From Scilla litardierei (taxonomy: Eukaryota; Streptophyta; Magnoliopsida; Asparagales; Asparagaceae), in the NCBI GenBank assembly GCA_030789695.1, contig CM061130.1:16440061-16504060 (forward strand): a stretch of DNA of 64,000 bases, written 5' to 3'. Position numbers and translations under genes: made by a program. Position 1 is the stretch's first letter. The number at the start of each line of letters is the position of its first letter. Shown one piece after another: positions 22,677-35,442 of the stretch. The notes under the pieces are model-generated. The model was given only the letters and a program-made list of their open reading frames with translations, did no database searches and was not told the origin of the DNA.

Positions 22677-22688
22677 TGGTATCAGAGC
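22677..22688 (+). other. Primer binding site of Sirevirus E
   Basis: TGGTATCAGAGC, complementary to the 3' end of initiator methionine tRNA, two bases past the LTR. Confidence 0.9.
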
Positions 22689-22702
22689 TAGAGGTTATAG
22701 CT

Positions 22703-23918
22703 ATGGCATCCAACAACAACAACGTTCCTCTGCCGCTTTCGTACAACAATCACGATCGTGATGGAGCGTCCACACTTTTCGAAGGTCAATCAACGGTGCG
22801 TCCTCCATGTTTCAATGGCACGAACTTTGGCTATTGGAAATGTCGGATGGAGACGTTCCTAAGAAGTGCTTCACTTTGGAGAATCCTCCACAAGGAATAC
22901 GTCGAGCCCACCGAAGAGGATTTCGAAAAATGGACGACTTCTGAGAAATCCACCGAAGTCAACAACGCAAAAGCAATGAACGCTCTTCATTGTGCGTTGG
23001 ATCCGAATGAGTTCAACAAGATATGCACATGTAAGAGTGCATTTCAAATTTGGAACTATCTCGTCGTTACCCATGAGGGAACGAACAAGGTAAAACTTTC
23101 CAAACTCTATGTTGACGTGCAAAACTTCGATAAGTTTCATATGCAGGAAAATGAAAATATATCATCGATGTACAGATGTTTTATCGACATCACCAATGAA
23201 TTGGAAGCTCTTGGCCAAACTTACACCGAACCAGAAAAGGTAACCAGAAAAGGTAAGAAAGATCATAATGGGAATGACCTCCAAATGGGAAAGAAGATCT
23301 ATCGCCATCGAGGAGGTCAACGACTTGAAGACCTACACAATTGTGAATCTTATCGGGACTCTCATGTCTTATAAAGTAAGACGGGAGAACCGATTAAAGA
23401 TTCGAGCTATGATGAATCCTTCGGAGTTCAAGAAGAAAACTTTGGTATTCAACGCCAATTCCTCATCCTCCGATAGTGAAGATTCAGAAGATGAGATGGA
23501 TTTGGGTGAAATGGCCCAAATGGTGAAGAAGTTCCAACGCTTCTTCCGTAAAGGTAAATTTCCATCTAACAAAAGATTTGAGTCTACTAATAATACTTCA
23601 TCTCTTTGCTTTAAGTGTAATAAGCCAGTGCACATCAAGAAGGATTGTCCAATGCTAAGAAACAAAGAGAAATGGAAGGCTCCAAAGTACCACAAGTCCG
23701 ACAAGAACAAGAGAGACAAGAAGAAAGGACTCGTCGGCACATTCGATGACTCAAGTGGAGACTCATCAAGTGATTCCGATGATGAGAAGGGTGAAAGTGC
23801 CCACATGTGCTTCATGGCCCGAGAAGATCCACTCTCCGATGAGAGTGATTCCGACATGGATGAAACCGAGGTAACAATGGATGAATTATGTATTTCTAAT
23901 GAAGAATTTTTTTGCTAA
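22703..23918 (+). pseudogene. Sirevirus E gag, frameshifted
   Basis: The start is taken at MASNNNN (22703), the first Met in the gag frame after the primer site. The N-terminal part has RPPCFNGTNFGYWKCRMETF and QIWNYLVVTHEGTNKVK, typical of copia gag. A 13-base direct duplication (23231-23243 and 23244-23256) shifts the frame, and coding continues in another frame from about 23260. That part holds the zinc knuckle CFKCNKPVHIKKDC (CX2CX4HX4C) and a Ser/Asp-rich acidic tail ending at 23918. A coiled-coil scrap (24061-24249) follows with stops. The product would be the capsid/nucleocapsid protein. Confidence 0.88.
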
Positions 23919-24288
23919 GTATCAATCTCTAATGCTTAGATATACTAGCTTAAAGAAATTGAATGTTAGCAATCCATCCATTGTATGCATTATCAACAAT
24001 GACACCATTGTTGATACTTTAACTCTTTAGAAAACAAATTTAGCTTCTCAAAATGTCAGTTTGAGAGATGAGGTGAACAATCTCAAATCTCAATTAGATC
24101 AAACACATCCTAATGATAATAGTGATCTAGTTACACGACACACACAATTGGGTTTAGAGAATGATTCTCTTAAAACTCAAGTGCACGAGCTCAAAGCACG
24201 GGTGTCCACCTTGGATACCAATATTTCTTCTCTTAAGGAGAAATATTAGCTCATATCCTCCCATATTATGAGATTCAAAAAGGAAAAA

Positions 24289-27200
24289 AGATAATTGGAC
24301 GATTTGCTTGCAAACCAATTTCCGGCCACACATCGTGTTGGTCTTGGTTTTGTAAATGCAAATGCATCCAATGATCGCACCTCCTATAGTGGTGTCACTA
24401 TAGACTTTGTGAGGCCATCCTCCTGTGCATCCACAAGTGGTGTCAAAGACACTATAGGTAGCAAACCTACCAAGAAAGTCACCACTTCACCATCTCTTCC
24501 TTTTGGCAAGAAACCCACTAAGGGTGGAAACCAAAAGAGAAGCCATGCTTACATGTACACCAACCTTCATTCACGTAGAAAATCTCCTACTTCACAAGTG
24601 GATACTCACGACACTTTTTATGCTCCACACCCTAGGACACGTACAAATTCACACATGAGAAATACTCATGTACGTGCTCCTATATACCGATATGCTCATA
24701 CGCATCATTCTTACATGTATGCACAACCTCCACATGTCATCTATGACTCATATGTTTCATACAACATGCATGTTCCCAAGCATACATATCATTCTCGTAT
24801 ATCCAATGCATATCCACCACCACATTCTTATGCTAGAAACCATGTTCCTAAGGAGCATGCACTACATAGAAATCTAATAAGTATGCATGCAACTAGGAAA
24901 AGGACTCCCAAAATTTACATCATTTGGGGTCCTAAGAACACTAGCTTAAATGATAGGAATGCATATGTTGATTCCTATTTTCATGATGTTATTAAGAATA
25001 GCAATTATGTTAGGAAGCGGAAGTCCACTTGGACTTGGCTTCCAAAGAGCTAATCCCCTTGGACCCAACAAACATTGGGTACCATGAGCTTATGGTATAT
25101 TATGTAGGTACCCAAGAGAAAGAAAAGAGCAATAAAGGTCATATTAGCTCTAAAGGGAAAGGATGGATTCTCGATAGTGGTTACTCCAAACATATGACGG
25201 GAGATCCCTCATTGCTCTCCGAAGTGATTAGCATCAAGGATGGTGCAACGGTCACTTTTGGAGGTAATCAAAAGGGAACCATCATTGGAGTAGGTATTGT
25301 CGGTAACCCTTCCACACCCTTAATTACTAATGTATTTTTTGTTAGTGGTTTATTGTCACAATCTCATTTCCATTAGTCAACTTTGTGACAAAGGTTACAC
25401 GGTTAACTTTGGAGAAGGATTGTGTAAAATTGTTGATTCTGATTCACATGTTTTATTTACCGGTATTAGGCGTAAAAATATTTATTATTTTAGCTTGTCT
25501 AAAACCGTAGAACATTGCTTAGTTGTTAATACAAGTGAACAACTATTATGGCATGTCGTTTTGGTCATGTTCATTTCAAGCACTTATATAAGTTAGCTAA
25601 GCATGATCTAGTCAAAGGTTTTCCAAAAATTGCTTTTAGTAAGAAAAACTTTTGTGATTCGTGTCAAAGAGGTAAACTTAGTAAATCATCTTTTAAGCTT
25701 AAAGAAGGCATTACTTTTAAAAGGCCCATAGAACTTCTTCATCTAGATTTGTTTGGGCCAACTAGAACTGCTTCTTTAAGCAATGCTCATTAGGGATTAG
25801 TTGTCGTTGACGACTTCTCTAAATTTACTTGGGTTTCATTCTTAACTAATAAAAATGAAGCTTATGAAGAGTTTACCATATTTGCAAAGAAGATTCAGAA
25901 TCTCTTAGGACCCACCATTATCACTATCCATAGTGATCATGGAGGAGAATTTGAAAATGAGTCTTTTACAAAGTTTTATGATGATACCGGAATAACTCAC
26001 AATTTTTCCTTTCCTCGGGCACCACCACAAAATGGTGTTGTAGAGAGAAAGAATAGGACTCTTATTGAGTGTACTCGCACCATGCTCCATGATAGTCATC
26101 TTGGACTACAATTTTGGGCAGAAGCGGTGTACACGGCATGTTATGTGCTCAATAGGACCCTAGTGAGACCCCGAACGAACAAAACTTGTTTTGAGTTATT
26201 TTATAACAAAAAGCCTAAAGTTAAATATTTTCGAGTTTTTGGTTTAAAATGTTTATCAAGAACACTTTTGGTAATCTAGATAAATTTGAGCCAAGATCCG
26301 ATGAAGGAATTTTTGTTGGATATTCCACACGTAGCAAAGCCTACCGGATATACAACAAAACTTCTTCAACGATCGAGGAATCACTACACGATCATTTTAT
26401 GAAGATTTTGATTTTCCTCATGTTGATGATGATAGTGTAGATGCTATTTGTGATTCTCTTATTAATGTTAAGATTAATGATTCAATTATTGAGACTAACA
26501 CTACTAATGATATTGTTGAAGATGTTCCAAATGATGCAGGAATACCCAAAGCTTACCCGACCATTCGCAACCATCCACATAACCAAATAATTGGAGATAT
26601 TGGTGTGGGTGTTCGAACGAGGTCAAGAATTGAAGAATTTTCTCATTGCGTATTTGTCTCTACCATTGAGCCAAAGAACATCCAGGAAGCTTGTGAGGAT
26701 AGCTCTTGGATAGTGGCAATGGAAGAAGAACTCATGCAATTCGAGAGAAATGAAGTTTGGAAGCTCGTTCCTCTTCCAAGTGGTCATCAAATTATTGGGA
26801 CCAAATGGATCTTCAAGAACAAGACAGATGAGAATGACGTAATCACAAAGAACAAATCAAGGTTAGTAGCTCAAGGTTACCGGCAAGAGAAAGGTATCGA
26901 TTTCAAATAATCCTTTGCCCCCGTGGCTAGATTAGAAGCTATTAGATTGCTTTTATCTTTTGCATCTAACAAGAATTTTAAACTATTTCAAATGGATGTT
27001 AAAAGTGTATTTTTAAATGAGATTGTCAATGAAGAAGTATATGTTTCTCAACCTCCCGGTTTCATTCATGAAAAATTTCCAAACCGTGTTTTCAAACTTA
27101 AGAAAGTATTGTATGGGTTGAGACAAGCTCTTAGAGCTTTCTATGATCGACTGAAGACCTTTCTTTTGGATTTAGGTTTTAAAATGGGAGAAGTTGATTC

Positions 27201-28181
27201 AACACTTTTCATTAAAGATTATGAAAATGACATCCTCTTGATTCAAGTGTACGTAGACGTATAATATTTGGTTCTACTAACTTTAATATTTGTCAAGAAT
27301 TTTCTAAGTCTATGAAGGATGAATTCGAGATGAGCCACATGGGAGAGCTCAATTACTTCCTTGGACTGCAAATTCGACAAATGATGGATGGAACTTTCAT
27401 ACATCAAACAAAGTACATAGGGGAGCTTATTAAGCGATTCGGGATGGAATCGTCTTCAAGCAAAAGGACTCCCATGATACGACAACCCATCTACACAAGG
27501 ATGAGAACAGAAAAGATGTAGACGTTCGTCTATATCGAGGTATGATCGGTAGCTTACTTTATTTAACCACTAGTAGGCCTGATATCATGTTTTCTGTATG
27601 CTTGTTTGCTAGATATCAAGCTAGACCTAAGGAGTCACACTTGATTGCGGTTAAACGAATATTTCGTTATCTCAATCAATCACTAGATTATGGGTACTTT
27701 ACCCTAAATCTAGCACATATGAGTTAATCTCATATAGTGATGCCGATTTTACCGGATGCAAATCCGATAGGAAAAGTACTAGTGGCACTTGCCATTTTCT
27801 AGGAAATTCCTTAGTTTCTTGGTTTTTTAAGAAACATTGTCCACGACTGAAGCAGAATATATTACCGCGGGTCTTGCATGTGCACAAGTCCTTTGGATGA
27901 GACACACTCTTAGTGACTATGGTATCAATTGTGATACTTGCCCTATCATGGTTGATAACCAAAGTATATGTCTTTCCAAGAACCCGGTACATCACTCCCG
28001 TACCAAATACATAGATGTGAGACACCATCTTATCAATGATCATGTAGCTAAGAAGGACATCATCTTAGAGTACATTGAAACCCAAAAACAAATTGCCGAC
28101 ATCTTCACAAAACCTTTTAAAGAAGATTCATTTGTGAGGTTGCATGGAGAATTAGGAATTATGGGTGAATCTGAAATTTAG
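24289..28181 (+). pseudogene. Sirevirus E pol (protease, integrase, RT, RNase H), decayed
   Basis: Begins with a His/Tyr-rich linker (24295-25053). Protease has WILDSGYSKHMTG at 25164. Integrase has a finger ending FCDSCQRGK, then HLDLFGP, HSDHGGEF and NGVVERKNRT, which keep D, D and E. Reverse transcriptase starts near 26690, has KWIFKNKTDEN and MDVKSVFLN, and a TAA stop after GIDFK (26908). The YVDD site at about 27250 is broken by a frameshift just after YVD. RNase H includes SRPDIMFSVC, SDADFTGCKSDRKSTSG, STTEAEYI and HHSRTKYIDVRHH, ending near 28181. At least five stops or frameshifts separate these blocks, so no active polyprotein is possible. Confidence 0.9.
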
Positions 28182-28439
28182 GAGCTCAACATGATTGTTA
28201 TAACACTTTTTGAGCTCATATCATCATGTTGCCTCTCTTCATTTGTTATTTCATATATGTGTCTTGAGAAAGGCAATTGAGACTTCTGTGATTACATGAG
28301 TTTTTCAGATTACTTTAAGAGATTTGTTTTATCAATGATTTATAATTTGATGTTGATTTTATGATGAGTTTATGTTTAGAGTATAGGTCCTAGGGTGAGT
28401 GTTCATATCCTCTGGATTTTTATCTCATTATGCATTTTT

Positions 28440-28812
28440 GGACCAGGACAGACGACAGTCTTTCCTTTGACAGTCGACTGCCGTACTCTATCTTCTCTGT
28501 CAGAAACTTGTATCTTTCGCACAGATGACTGATGACAATTTTACAGTCGACTGTTGGATCAACAGGTGACTGTATTTTAGTCATCAGGCGCCTGTCATTT
28601 CTGTCATATTTCATCAGTAGTCTCTGTCTTTTTCATCAATTTTATTGATTCTTAGTCAGTCGACTGATGCGTATAATACAGTCGACTGTCTCCCGGACAG
28701 GCGACTGTATGTTACTCAACAGTCAACTGTCTGTCATCCTAAGCTTATTTCTTATCACTTCAGCCAGTCGACTGACTTTTGTTCATCAGTTGATTGTATT
28801 CTATTGTGGCAG
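28440..28812. repeat. Internal CAGTCGACTG array between pol and env-like ORF of E
   Basis: Repeats the motif of the E LTRs (CAGTCGACTG, CAGGCGACTG, CAGGCGCCTG), but the sequence between motifs differs from the LTRs, so it is not simply an LTR copy. The stretch 28182-28440 before it is non-coding. Confidence 0.8.
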
Positions 28813-29126
28813 TTCATTGCTTCGATCTGAGCTGTCGACTCTTTGATCCAACGGCCCAGATTATTTCGCCCCTTCCTTATAATCATCGAGACAGTTCATT
28901 TTGACCCACGTTTTCTCTCTCCTCCGATTGAAACCGTTCGTCTTCCCGCTCGATTTCTCTGTCGATCTCTCCGTCGTCAATCATCTCTTCGCCGCCTGTC
29001 AATTGCTTCTTCGTTGTGTCTTCGTGACTTTCGACTAGGTTTGATTCGCTCTTGATTCTCTATCTCGTGCGTTTTTCTTTTGATCATATCTCTTGTCGAT
29101 ATTCAACTTGTTCAATTGACTACGCA

Positions 29127-30649
29127 GTGCCTCCCAAGACTAAGGGAAAGGGAAAGATCATTGCTTCTAAGAATCCCAGGGTTCCTAAGCCTACTTTCGC
29201 CAAAAATAAGAAACCCTATAAGGCCCGATCCAAACAAGCCGAATCTCCCTCTCATTCTACTTTGCAGGGTTATTCTCCTTCTGGGTCTTCTTCTTCTGAC
29301 ATTGAGCCCCTGATCAAGCGTCAACGCAAGCCCATTGGTGTTCACATCAATGAGCCTAGTGCTGAGGCTCCTCCTTCACCTTCGGTTTCGAGTTCTGCAG
29401 AAGAACCCCATGTCGTGCCACCTGCTGATCCCATTGTTCCCATTTGTCGAGATGATTTATGCTTGGGAAAGTTTCACTCCCTCATAGGGATCAAACTTCT
29501 TAGAGAGCGTTTCATCGTTTTTCCCGCCTTCACCGCTGAGAAACTTTTGGAGATCCTTTCTGCTACCCGTCTGGCTGACCTTTTTCGCATCTCTCAGAGC
29601 GAATCTCCTCGGGCTTATCCATTTTTGGTTAAGCTCTTCTATGCTAACCGCGTTCGTGGTGAGTATTCGACCACAGGAGTCATTGACACAGTTGTCCAGG
29701 GGACCCCCATTTGCATTGATCCCACACTCTTAGGGACCATACTTAGGATTCCCTCCTCTGGATCTCTTCCTTCAAACATTTGCATTTCTGACATTGATGA
29801 GCTTGATCAGTCCGTCCTCCGGGACATGTTTCGTGAGATACCCTCAGCTCTATCTTCTGGTGTTAGGTTGTCCATGTTCTCGGCTAGGGGTTGGGCTGTT
29901 CACCTTGTGGTGAAGTCCAATATCCTGCCAAAGTACGGATCTTCTGACCAGCCTTCCCAGAGCCTTCCCAGGACATACTGAGGTGTATGTACGCGATCTT
30001 TTCCGGCATGTCTGTAAACTGGGCCGGTGTCCTCCTTGATATGATGTACAAGGTCGAGTTTACTTCTTCCTTCTCTCACATTCCATACAGTGGTCTTCTC
30101 ACTCTTGTCTTTTGACATTTTGGGATTGACTTGTCTCCCTACGAGCCAATGCCTTTTGGTCATCTTCTTGATGCTTCAAAGTCGAAGTCCTCTTCGGCTC
30201 TACAGTCTGCATCAAAGAAGAGGAAATCCACTTCAGCTCCGTCTTCCTCCACGGTTCCTCCTGCAGACCAGCCATCCACCTCTACTCCATCCTCTCTTGA
30301 CATCCTCTTTGAGATGGTTTCTGGTCTATATGAGTTGGCTTTCTTATCATTCCAGCATCAGGGAATACCCTTCCCTGAGCATCTGAGATGTTTCGTTCCT
30401 CCCCAGCCTCGTGAGCCTCCACCTTCCATCATCACTGATTTGGTTGTGCATCCTACTATCTCTGCCACTGCGGTGTTGCTGCTGCTCCTCCTCCAGAGGA
30501 TGTTCTTATTGTCACAGAGCCTGTTTCTTCCTCTGCTGCACCTGGAGACACTCACTCGTAGATTTTGTTTTAGTTTTTTTGAGTGGTGTTTGATGGATAT
30601 TTTTTTAGTGGTGTTTGATGGATATTTTATCTGTTGTGATGATGTATGA
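29127..30649 (+). pseudogene. Sirevirus E env-like ORF
   Basis: The reading frame opens after a possible splice acceptor (ACGCAG) with VPPKTKGKGK. The expected Met codon reads GTG at 29127, so the original start may be lost. The first block to 29981 is Ser/Pro-rich, then carries KFHSLIGIKLLRERFIVFPAF and RGWAVHLVVKSNILPK, matching env-like or 'plant transposon protein' ORFs found after pol in Sireviruses. After a frame change it resumes with YSGLLTLVF*HFGIDLSPYE and a Ser-rich linker, ending near 30649. Its role in plants is unproven. No convincing signal peptide is visible. Confidence 0.65.
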
Positions 30650-30754
30650 TGATATATGATGATGTAATTTTGAGATCATGATGTAGTATTTTTTTATCAT
30701 GATGTATTTTGTTGGACATGTTGATGTCCATTTGACTTGTACTCTTGTGATATC

Positions 30755-30758
<4 letters not shown>

Positions 30759-30834
<76 letters not shown>
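30759..30834. repeat. AT microsatellite
   Basis: About 76 bases of uninterrupted alternating A and T in the 3' non-coding part of Sirevirus E. The rest of 30650-31416 is non-coding. Confidence 0.98.
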
Positions 30835-30836
<2 letters not shown>

Positions 30837-31416
30837 CAGTTTCGCCTTATGTTTCACACATTGTATAATTGCTTATCTTATCGTGTGATGTTTGTGATAT
30901 TGGATTATACATGATATATGTGATGTGATGTACTTTGAGACGATATGTTCTCTTCCTATATCTCAATTGTTGATATTGGACTTTCATTCCTCTATTCACA
31001 TAAGTATATGATGTGGTTTAAAAGTTAGATTTTTTATATATCTTTATACTCCTTGATTGTTGATAGTTCTTAGTTAGCACGATTGTCGTTGTTATCTACT
31101 CCCGCCTTTTAGATAATGGCATAGAGGGAGAGAAATAAACATACAGATTCATAATGAATGTGCTAAGTATGTACTAATAACACTTGAATCTAAGATTGAA
31201 ATTGCCTTAGATTCAGGGGGAGTAAGATACAATGAATAGGGATTTTAAATCCTAGATTTCATGAATTAAATTCACTCATATCTTACTCATTTGCTTCAAT
31301 TGATATATAGATGCCCTAATATTTGTTGACTAACTTGATTGGCATCTATGTAGAGGGAGTAAGTTTTCATTAAGCACAATTATTTATCTTTTTGTTTATG
31401 TTTGTTTGTCATCATC

Positions 31417-31430
31417 AGAAAGGGGGAGAA
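31417..31430 (+). other. Polypurine tract of Sirevirus E
   Basis: AGAAAGGGGGAGAA directly before the 3' LTR start, the primer for plus-strand DNA. Preceded by CATCATC as in element B. Confidence 0.9.
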
Positions 31431-33230
31431 TGCTGAGTATTGGACTTCTCCCTACTTGGTGTTAATGATGAGCAAACATAAATACTTGTGACTAATCCCC
31501 TATTTTGCAGTTAACCCATTGCCTAAGCTAATTATGAAGATCTACTTGCAATGGATGACACTCAAAGATCATTGAAAGCAAATGAAATGGATTGGTTGAT
31601 CGTAGATAATGATTGAAGTTCCATGAAGACTTCAAGCTCATGAGTTGGATAGAAGAGAGTTTTCGTCAATGTAAATTTCTTATATCTCTTCTAGTATGTA
31701 GCTTAGAAGTAGAATATTGTTGGAGCGCACACACATTGTCATTTCAGTCTTAGGACATCATTTGTTCAATCGTCCTTAGACTCCAATTCATTTCTTTATT
31801 GGTTGTGCTTGTATTGTTTATAACAGTCGACTGCTGAACATTTTACAGTCGCCTGTCTAAAAAACAATCGACTGTGTTTTGTTCTACAGTCGCATGTTAT
31901 GCACAAACTTTTACAATATAGCTTTGGGCTTCTCTGTTTTAATTCCCACATGCGACTCATGAACGATTCACAGGCGCATGTCCAAGTGACTGTCGACTGT
32001 GTTTTGTAAATCAGTCGCATGTCTATCTTTTGCCCAAAATCTTTTGATCTGTCTTTAATCGCCAGTCGACTAATGTTGAATTTACAGTCGACTGTCAATG
32101 CTGCAACTGTCGTCTGTCTGTGAGTCAATTTGTTGACTCAGCTCTCTGGAAAATCTCAGGGGTTTGACAGTCGTCTATAGAAGGATTTATAGTCGCCTGT
32201 TCTGATTAACTGTCGACTGTTATCTCCTCGTCAGTCGTCTGTCCTGTTCTCCCGGATTTTTTTCCAGACTTCTTCAACCTACCCATCTTCGGCCAGTCGC
32301 TTGTAGTAGGCTTTACAGTCACCTATTGGTTTAATAGTCGACTGTTTATGCTTCATCAGTCGACTGTCCACGTGGTAAGTTAGCGTTATAAATTCTCACC
32401 TACCCTATCTGACTGTGCAGCCATCAACTGTGGTTTCCTCAACAGTCGACTGTCGCGAGCGCAGATTCTATTCGTTGAGAGTTCTCTCACGGATTCCTAA
32501 GGGGTTTTTGCTAATTATGTTTGTAGGGTTTGAGAAACATATATAAGGAGCTTCTACTGTTCCATTGAGACTCTCTTAACCAAGTTGAATCAAGTCCCTC
32601 TCTCATTCATTCAAGCTCAAAGCTCTCAAATCCAAAAGCCCTAAGAATTCCATTCTTTGATCTCTTGCTCTCCAACCTAGAACCAAAGAGACATCTTCTA
32701 GGCGTTTGGTGCAGTCAAGAGAAAGAGCTTTCCTCTCTTCCAAGAGAGTTCTTCAACACACAACACACTTCTCCTTCAAGTTCTACTTCAAGCCATAGGT
32801 GATTGTAAGTGTTGCTTTCATATTTCATAACTTTCGTTATTTGCATTTGCTCTCGGGTTGTGAGAGTGGTTTGCTTGCTCCCAAGTTATGGGATTCAAGG
32901 TCAATTGGTTGTATTTTGATTTCACTTGTAGGGTTGCTACAAGTAGGTTTTAAGGAAACCTCAAATTAGGGTTCTAGCTTGAGTATCCGGTTGTTAACCG
33001 GGTGGAAGGGACGTAGGATTACCAGGAACAAGTCGAGAAGTGACTTGGGTAATCCGAACCCTTGAAACATCCTTGCGTCTGCATTTGTTTCACTTTGGGT
33101 TTAATTTTAATTCCGCACTACTTTGTTGGTTAGCATTTAAATTGGTGTAACTATCTTTTTAAATTGCATAAACTCTATTCAACCCCCCTTCGGCCCTTCT
33201 AGTGTTTTCCCCATAGCCAGGATCCTTACA
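31431..33230 (+). repeat. 3' LTR of Sirevirus E
   Basis: 1800 bp against 1812 in the 5' LTR, with scattered substitutions and a few small indels. More diverged than the LTR pairs of elements C and F, so E is likely older than those two. Contains its own palindrome array at about 31825-32455. Confidence 0.93.
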
Positions 33231-33549
33231 CAAACTATACTCAAGAATATTCTCCTTTATATTCCTCTATCATCTTCCTCTATGTGTTTCCTCCATGAGA
33301 AACTAACTTGATCGTCGGAGGGGAATCGGTCGGGCCCCAGCACGATGCCCTAACGATCTTTTTATGATGCAGGATAACGGAGATACTGTGAAGCTAGGCC
33401 AACATCCATCCGTGGAGTCCAATCCTAGCTCACCTCGACCCAGAGACGCTCGTTTATGGGTCCCACTTCAACCGCTGACGATGCTCCACCCCGACGAAGG
33501 AGCTATCTTCAGCCCAAATTACTGTTGAGCCAAAAATAGATTTAAAAGT

Positions 33550-33567
33550 TGGTGCCGTCTATGGGAA
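33550..33567 (+). other. Primer binding site of gypsy D
   Basis: TGGTGCCGTCTATGGGAA, two mismatches from the site in element C. A short unrecognised open frame (to 33705) follows. Confidence 0.75.
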
Positions 33568-33705
33568 AGTTCAGAGTCAACATCCCCGTTATCCTCGTAA
33601 TATTGACAATGTTGACTCGCCCCACCACGAAGTATCATCAGGTGTTTTTTCTTTCAATCGAAGCCGGAGGTGTTCTTTGCAATGATCCGCTTCACAAGTG
33701 GAAAC

Positions 33706-35437
33706 TGTTGAGTATTTATTCCCCAGATTTAGTTTTGATGATGAACATACATAAATATCGTGAACTAACTCTTTATGAGCGTAGATATGGAGATCGTCGC
33801 CAAAATTCTACGTACATCAAAAGCGACGTCTCAAGACTTCTCAAAGCTCGTGATTGTGTGCATGAAGCTTCGTTGAAGCTCTAGGAGCATTATTGAAGCA
33901 AGGGATTCGGATTGAAGCTTTGAAGACGGTTCGTCTAGTTTATTTTATAGTCTTCTCGCTTCTTTTCGTAGACTGTTAAGCCTTGAGTAGGACTTACATT
34001 ATAATCTTCATAACGTTCATATCTTAGAGCTAGTATTATCTTAGAAGCCCATAGAAACTTTTCCGAAGCTTCACGCTTCATTTCGCGGCTTCTAGTGCAT
34101 CTTAGTTGGTTCAAGAAGAAGAACCAACCGACTAAATTGTCATCTAGTCGGTTAAGAATCCTTCTTGAACCGACTAGATCTCCTTGCTCAATTCAGCATC
34201 TTCACTGTTGACCAATTAGTCGGTCCAAGAAGGTTCACCGACCGACTAGTTGTCAAACTAGTCGGTTGGGAATCCTTCTTAGACCGACTAGTTATACTTT
34301 CATCTTTCCAGTCTAAGCTACTGTTGACTAGTTAGTCGGTCCAAGAACATCCATCGACCGACTAGTTGTGAAACTAGTCGGTTGGAATTTGTTCTTAAAC
34401 CGACTAGTTCTCCTTATTTTCAGCCTATTGATTTCAACTGCTTAGTCGGTCAAAGAACACTCACCGACCGACTAGTTGTCAAACTAGTCGGTTGGCAAGT
34501 CTTCTTAGACCGACTAGTTCTATATCTCTTGAATTATCTTTCTTGGATGTCTACCTTTTAGTCGGTCCAAGAAGAATCACTGATCGACTAGTTGCAAAAC
34601 TAATTGGTCAGTGATCCTTCTTAAACCGATTAGACTGCTTCAGAAATAGATCCGTTGGGCATTTAATGCAACGTTTTTGCTTCTCTCTTCTCTCTATCCT
34701 ATATATACTTGAAGTGATTCTAAACTAGCATTCAAGGCTGCCATTATTGAGTTTTAGAGAATCAAAGAGAAATCATTTAATTCTCATTTCCAAGCTTCCT
34801 CTCTCACAAAGAATCTCTCCAAACTTCTTGAGCCATATTTCCTCAAGAGAGATTCTCTTCATTGTGAGCCACTCAAGCCAAGAGCTTGATTCAAAGTCAC
34901 CAACTCCATCCTAGCCTTCGATCGCTGTTCATCTTGGTGGAGCTAGGGTTTGGTGACAATCTCTCCTTCAAAATCTTCCTTGCCCTAAAATCAGTAAATT
35001 TACTCAAGGCATATGATTTTGTTGGTAAGTATTTCATTGTTTAATTTATATTGATATTTCAGTTTTTCTCTCGGTTGTGAGAGAAGTTTGTGATCCCAGT
35101 TTGTGGGAGTCACATTTCGATTTGTGTATGATTTGATCTTGTAGAGGTTTTCTACAAGAATTTCATAGTGCAAAACTTGGGTTAGAGGATTCTAACTGAA
35201 GTAGCCGGAGGGGATCCGGGTGTTTGGAACGTAGGATCACCGGGAACAAGTCGGGGAGACTTGGGTGGATCCGAACCCGTTACATCGTTTGTTTGCATTG
35301 CTTAATTCTTTGTTGTCATATTTTCATTCCGCATTGTTGGTTGAGTTTGCACAATAATTAGGAATTATACTCTTGATTATTTTAAAGTACTATTCACCCC
35401 CCTCTAGTACTTGTGCAGTAGTTATCAGGGCGTTACA
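33706..35437 (+). repeat. Sirevirus solo LTR inside gypsy D
   Basis: 1732 bp, starting TGTTGAGTATTTATTCC and ending CAGGGCGTTACA, flanked by a GAAAC duplication (33701-33705 and 35438-35442). No internal region. This is the product expected from recombination between the two LTRs of a full element. Confidence 0.92.
34130..34640. repeat. CCGACTAGT/ACTAGTCGG palindrome array in the solo LTR
   Basis: Repeated pairs such as CCGACTAGTTG then AAACTAGTCGG, each able to fold as a small hairpin. Core GTCG/CGAC as in the other arrays, but with CTAG added. Confidence 0.85.
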
Positions 35438-35442
35438 GAAAC

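Larger units (their letters stand above)
20863..33230 (+). mobile_element. Full-length Sirevirus (Ty1-copia) element E
   Basis: LTRs of 1812 and 1800 bp, CAAAC duplications at 20858-20862 and 33231-33235, a TGGTATCAGAGC primer site, gag, pol, an env-like ORF and a polypurine tract. Domain order protease, integrase, reverse transcriptase, RNase H is that of copia. The long LTRs, the extra env-like ORF and palindrome arrays indicate the Sirevirus (SIRE/Maximus) group. Many frameshifts and stops show it is dead. Total 12.4 kb. Confidence 0.93.
20514..33547 (+). repeat. 5' LTR of gypsy D, interrupted by Sirevirus E
   Basis: Outer part 20514-20862, inner part 33231-33547. Together they equal the 3' LTR at 44495-45153 in order and length (about 660 bases). 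GATATAAATAATCC near 20805 is a TATA candidate shared with the 3' copy. Confidence 0.85.

Noticed and set aside
30699..30914. 71-codon ORF rich in Ile/Tyr
   Set aside because: Translation of the AT microsatellite.
21258..34640. CRISPR-like reading of the spaced palindromes
   Set aside because: Motifs are short, variable, irregularly spaced and inside plant LTRs. There are no cas genes and this is a eukaryotic genome.
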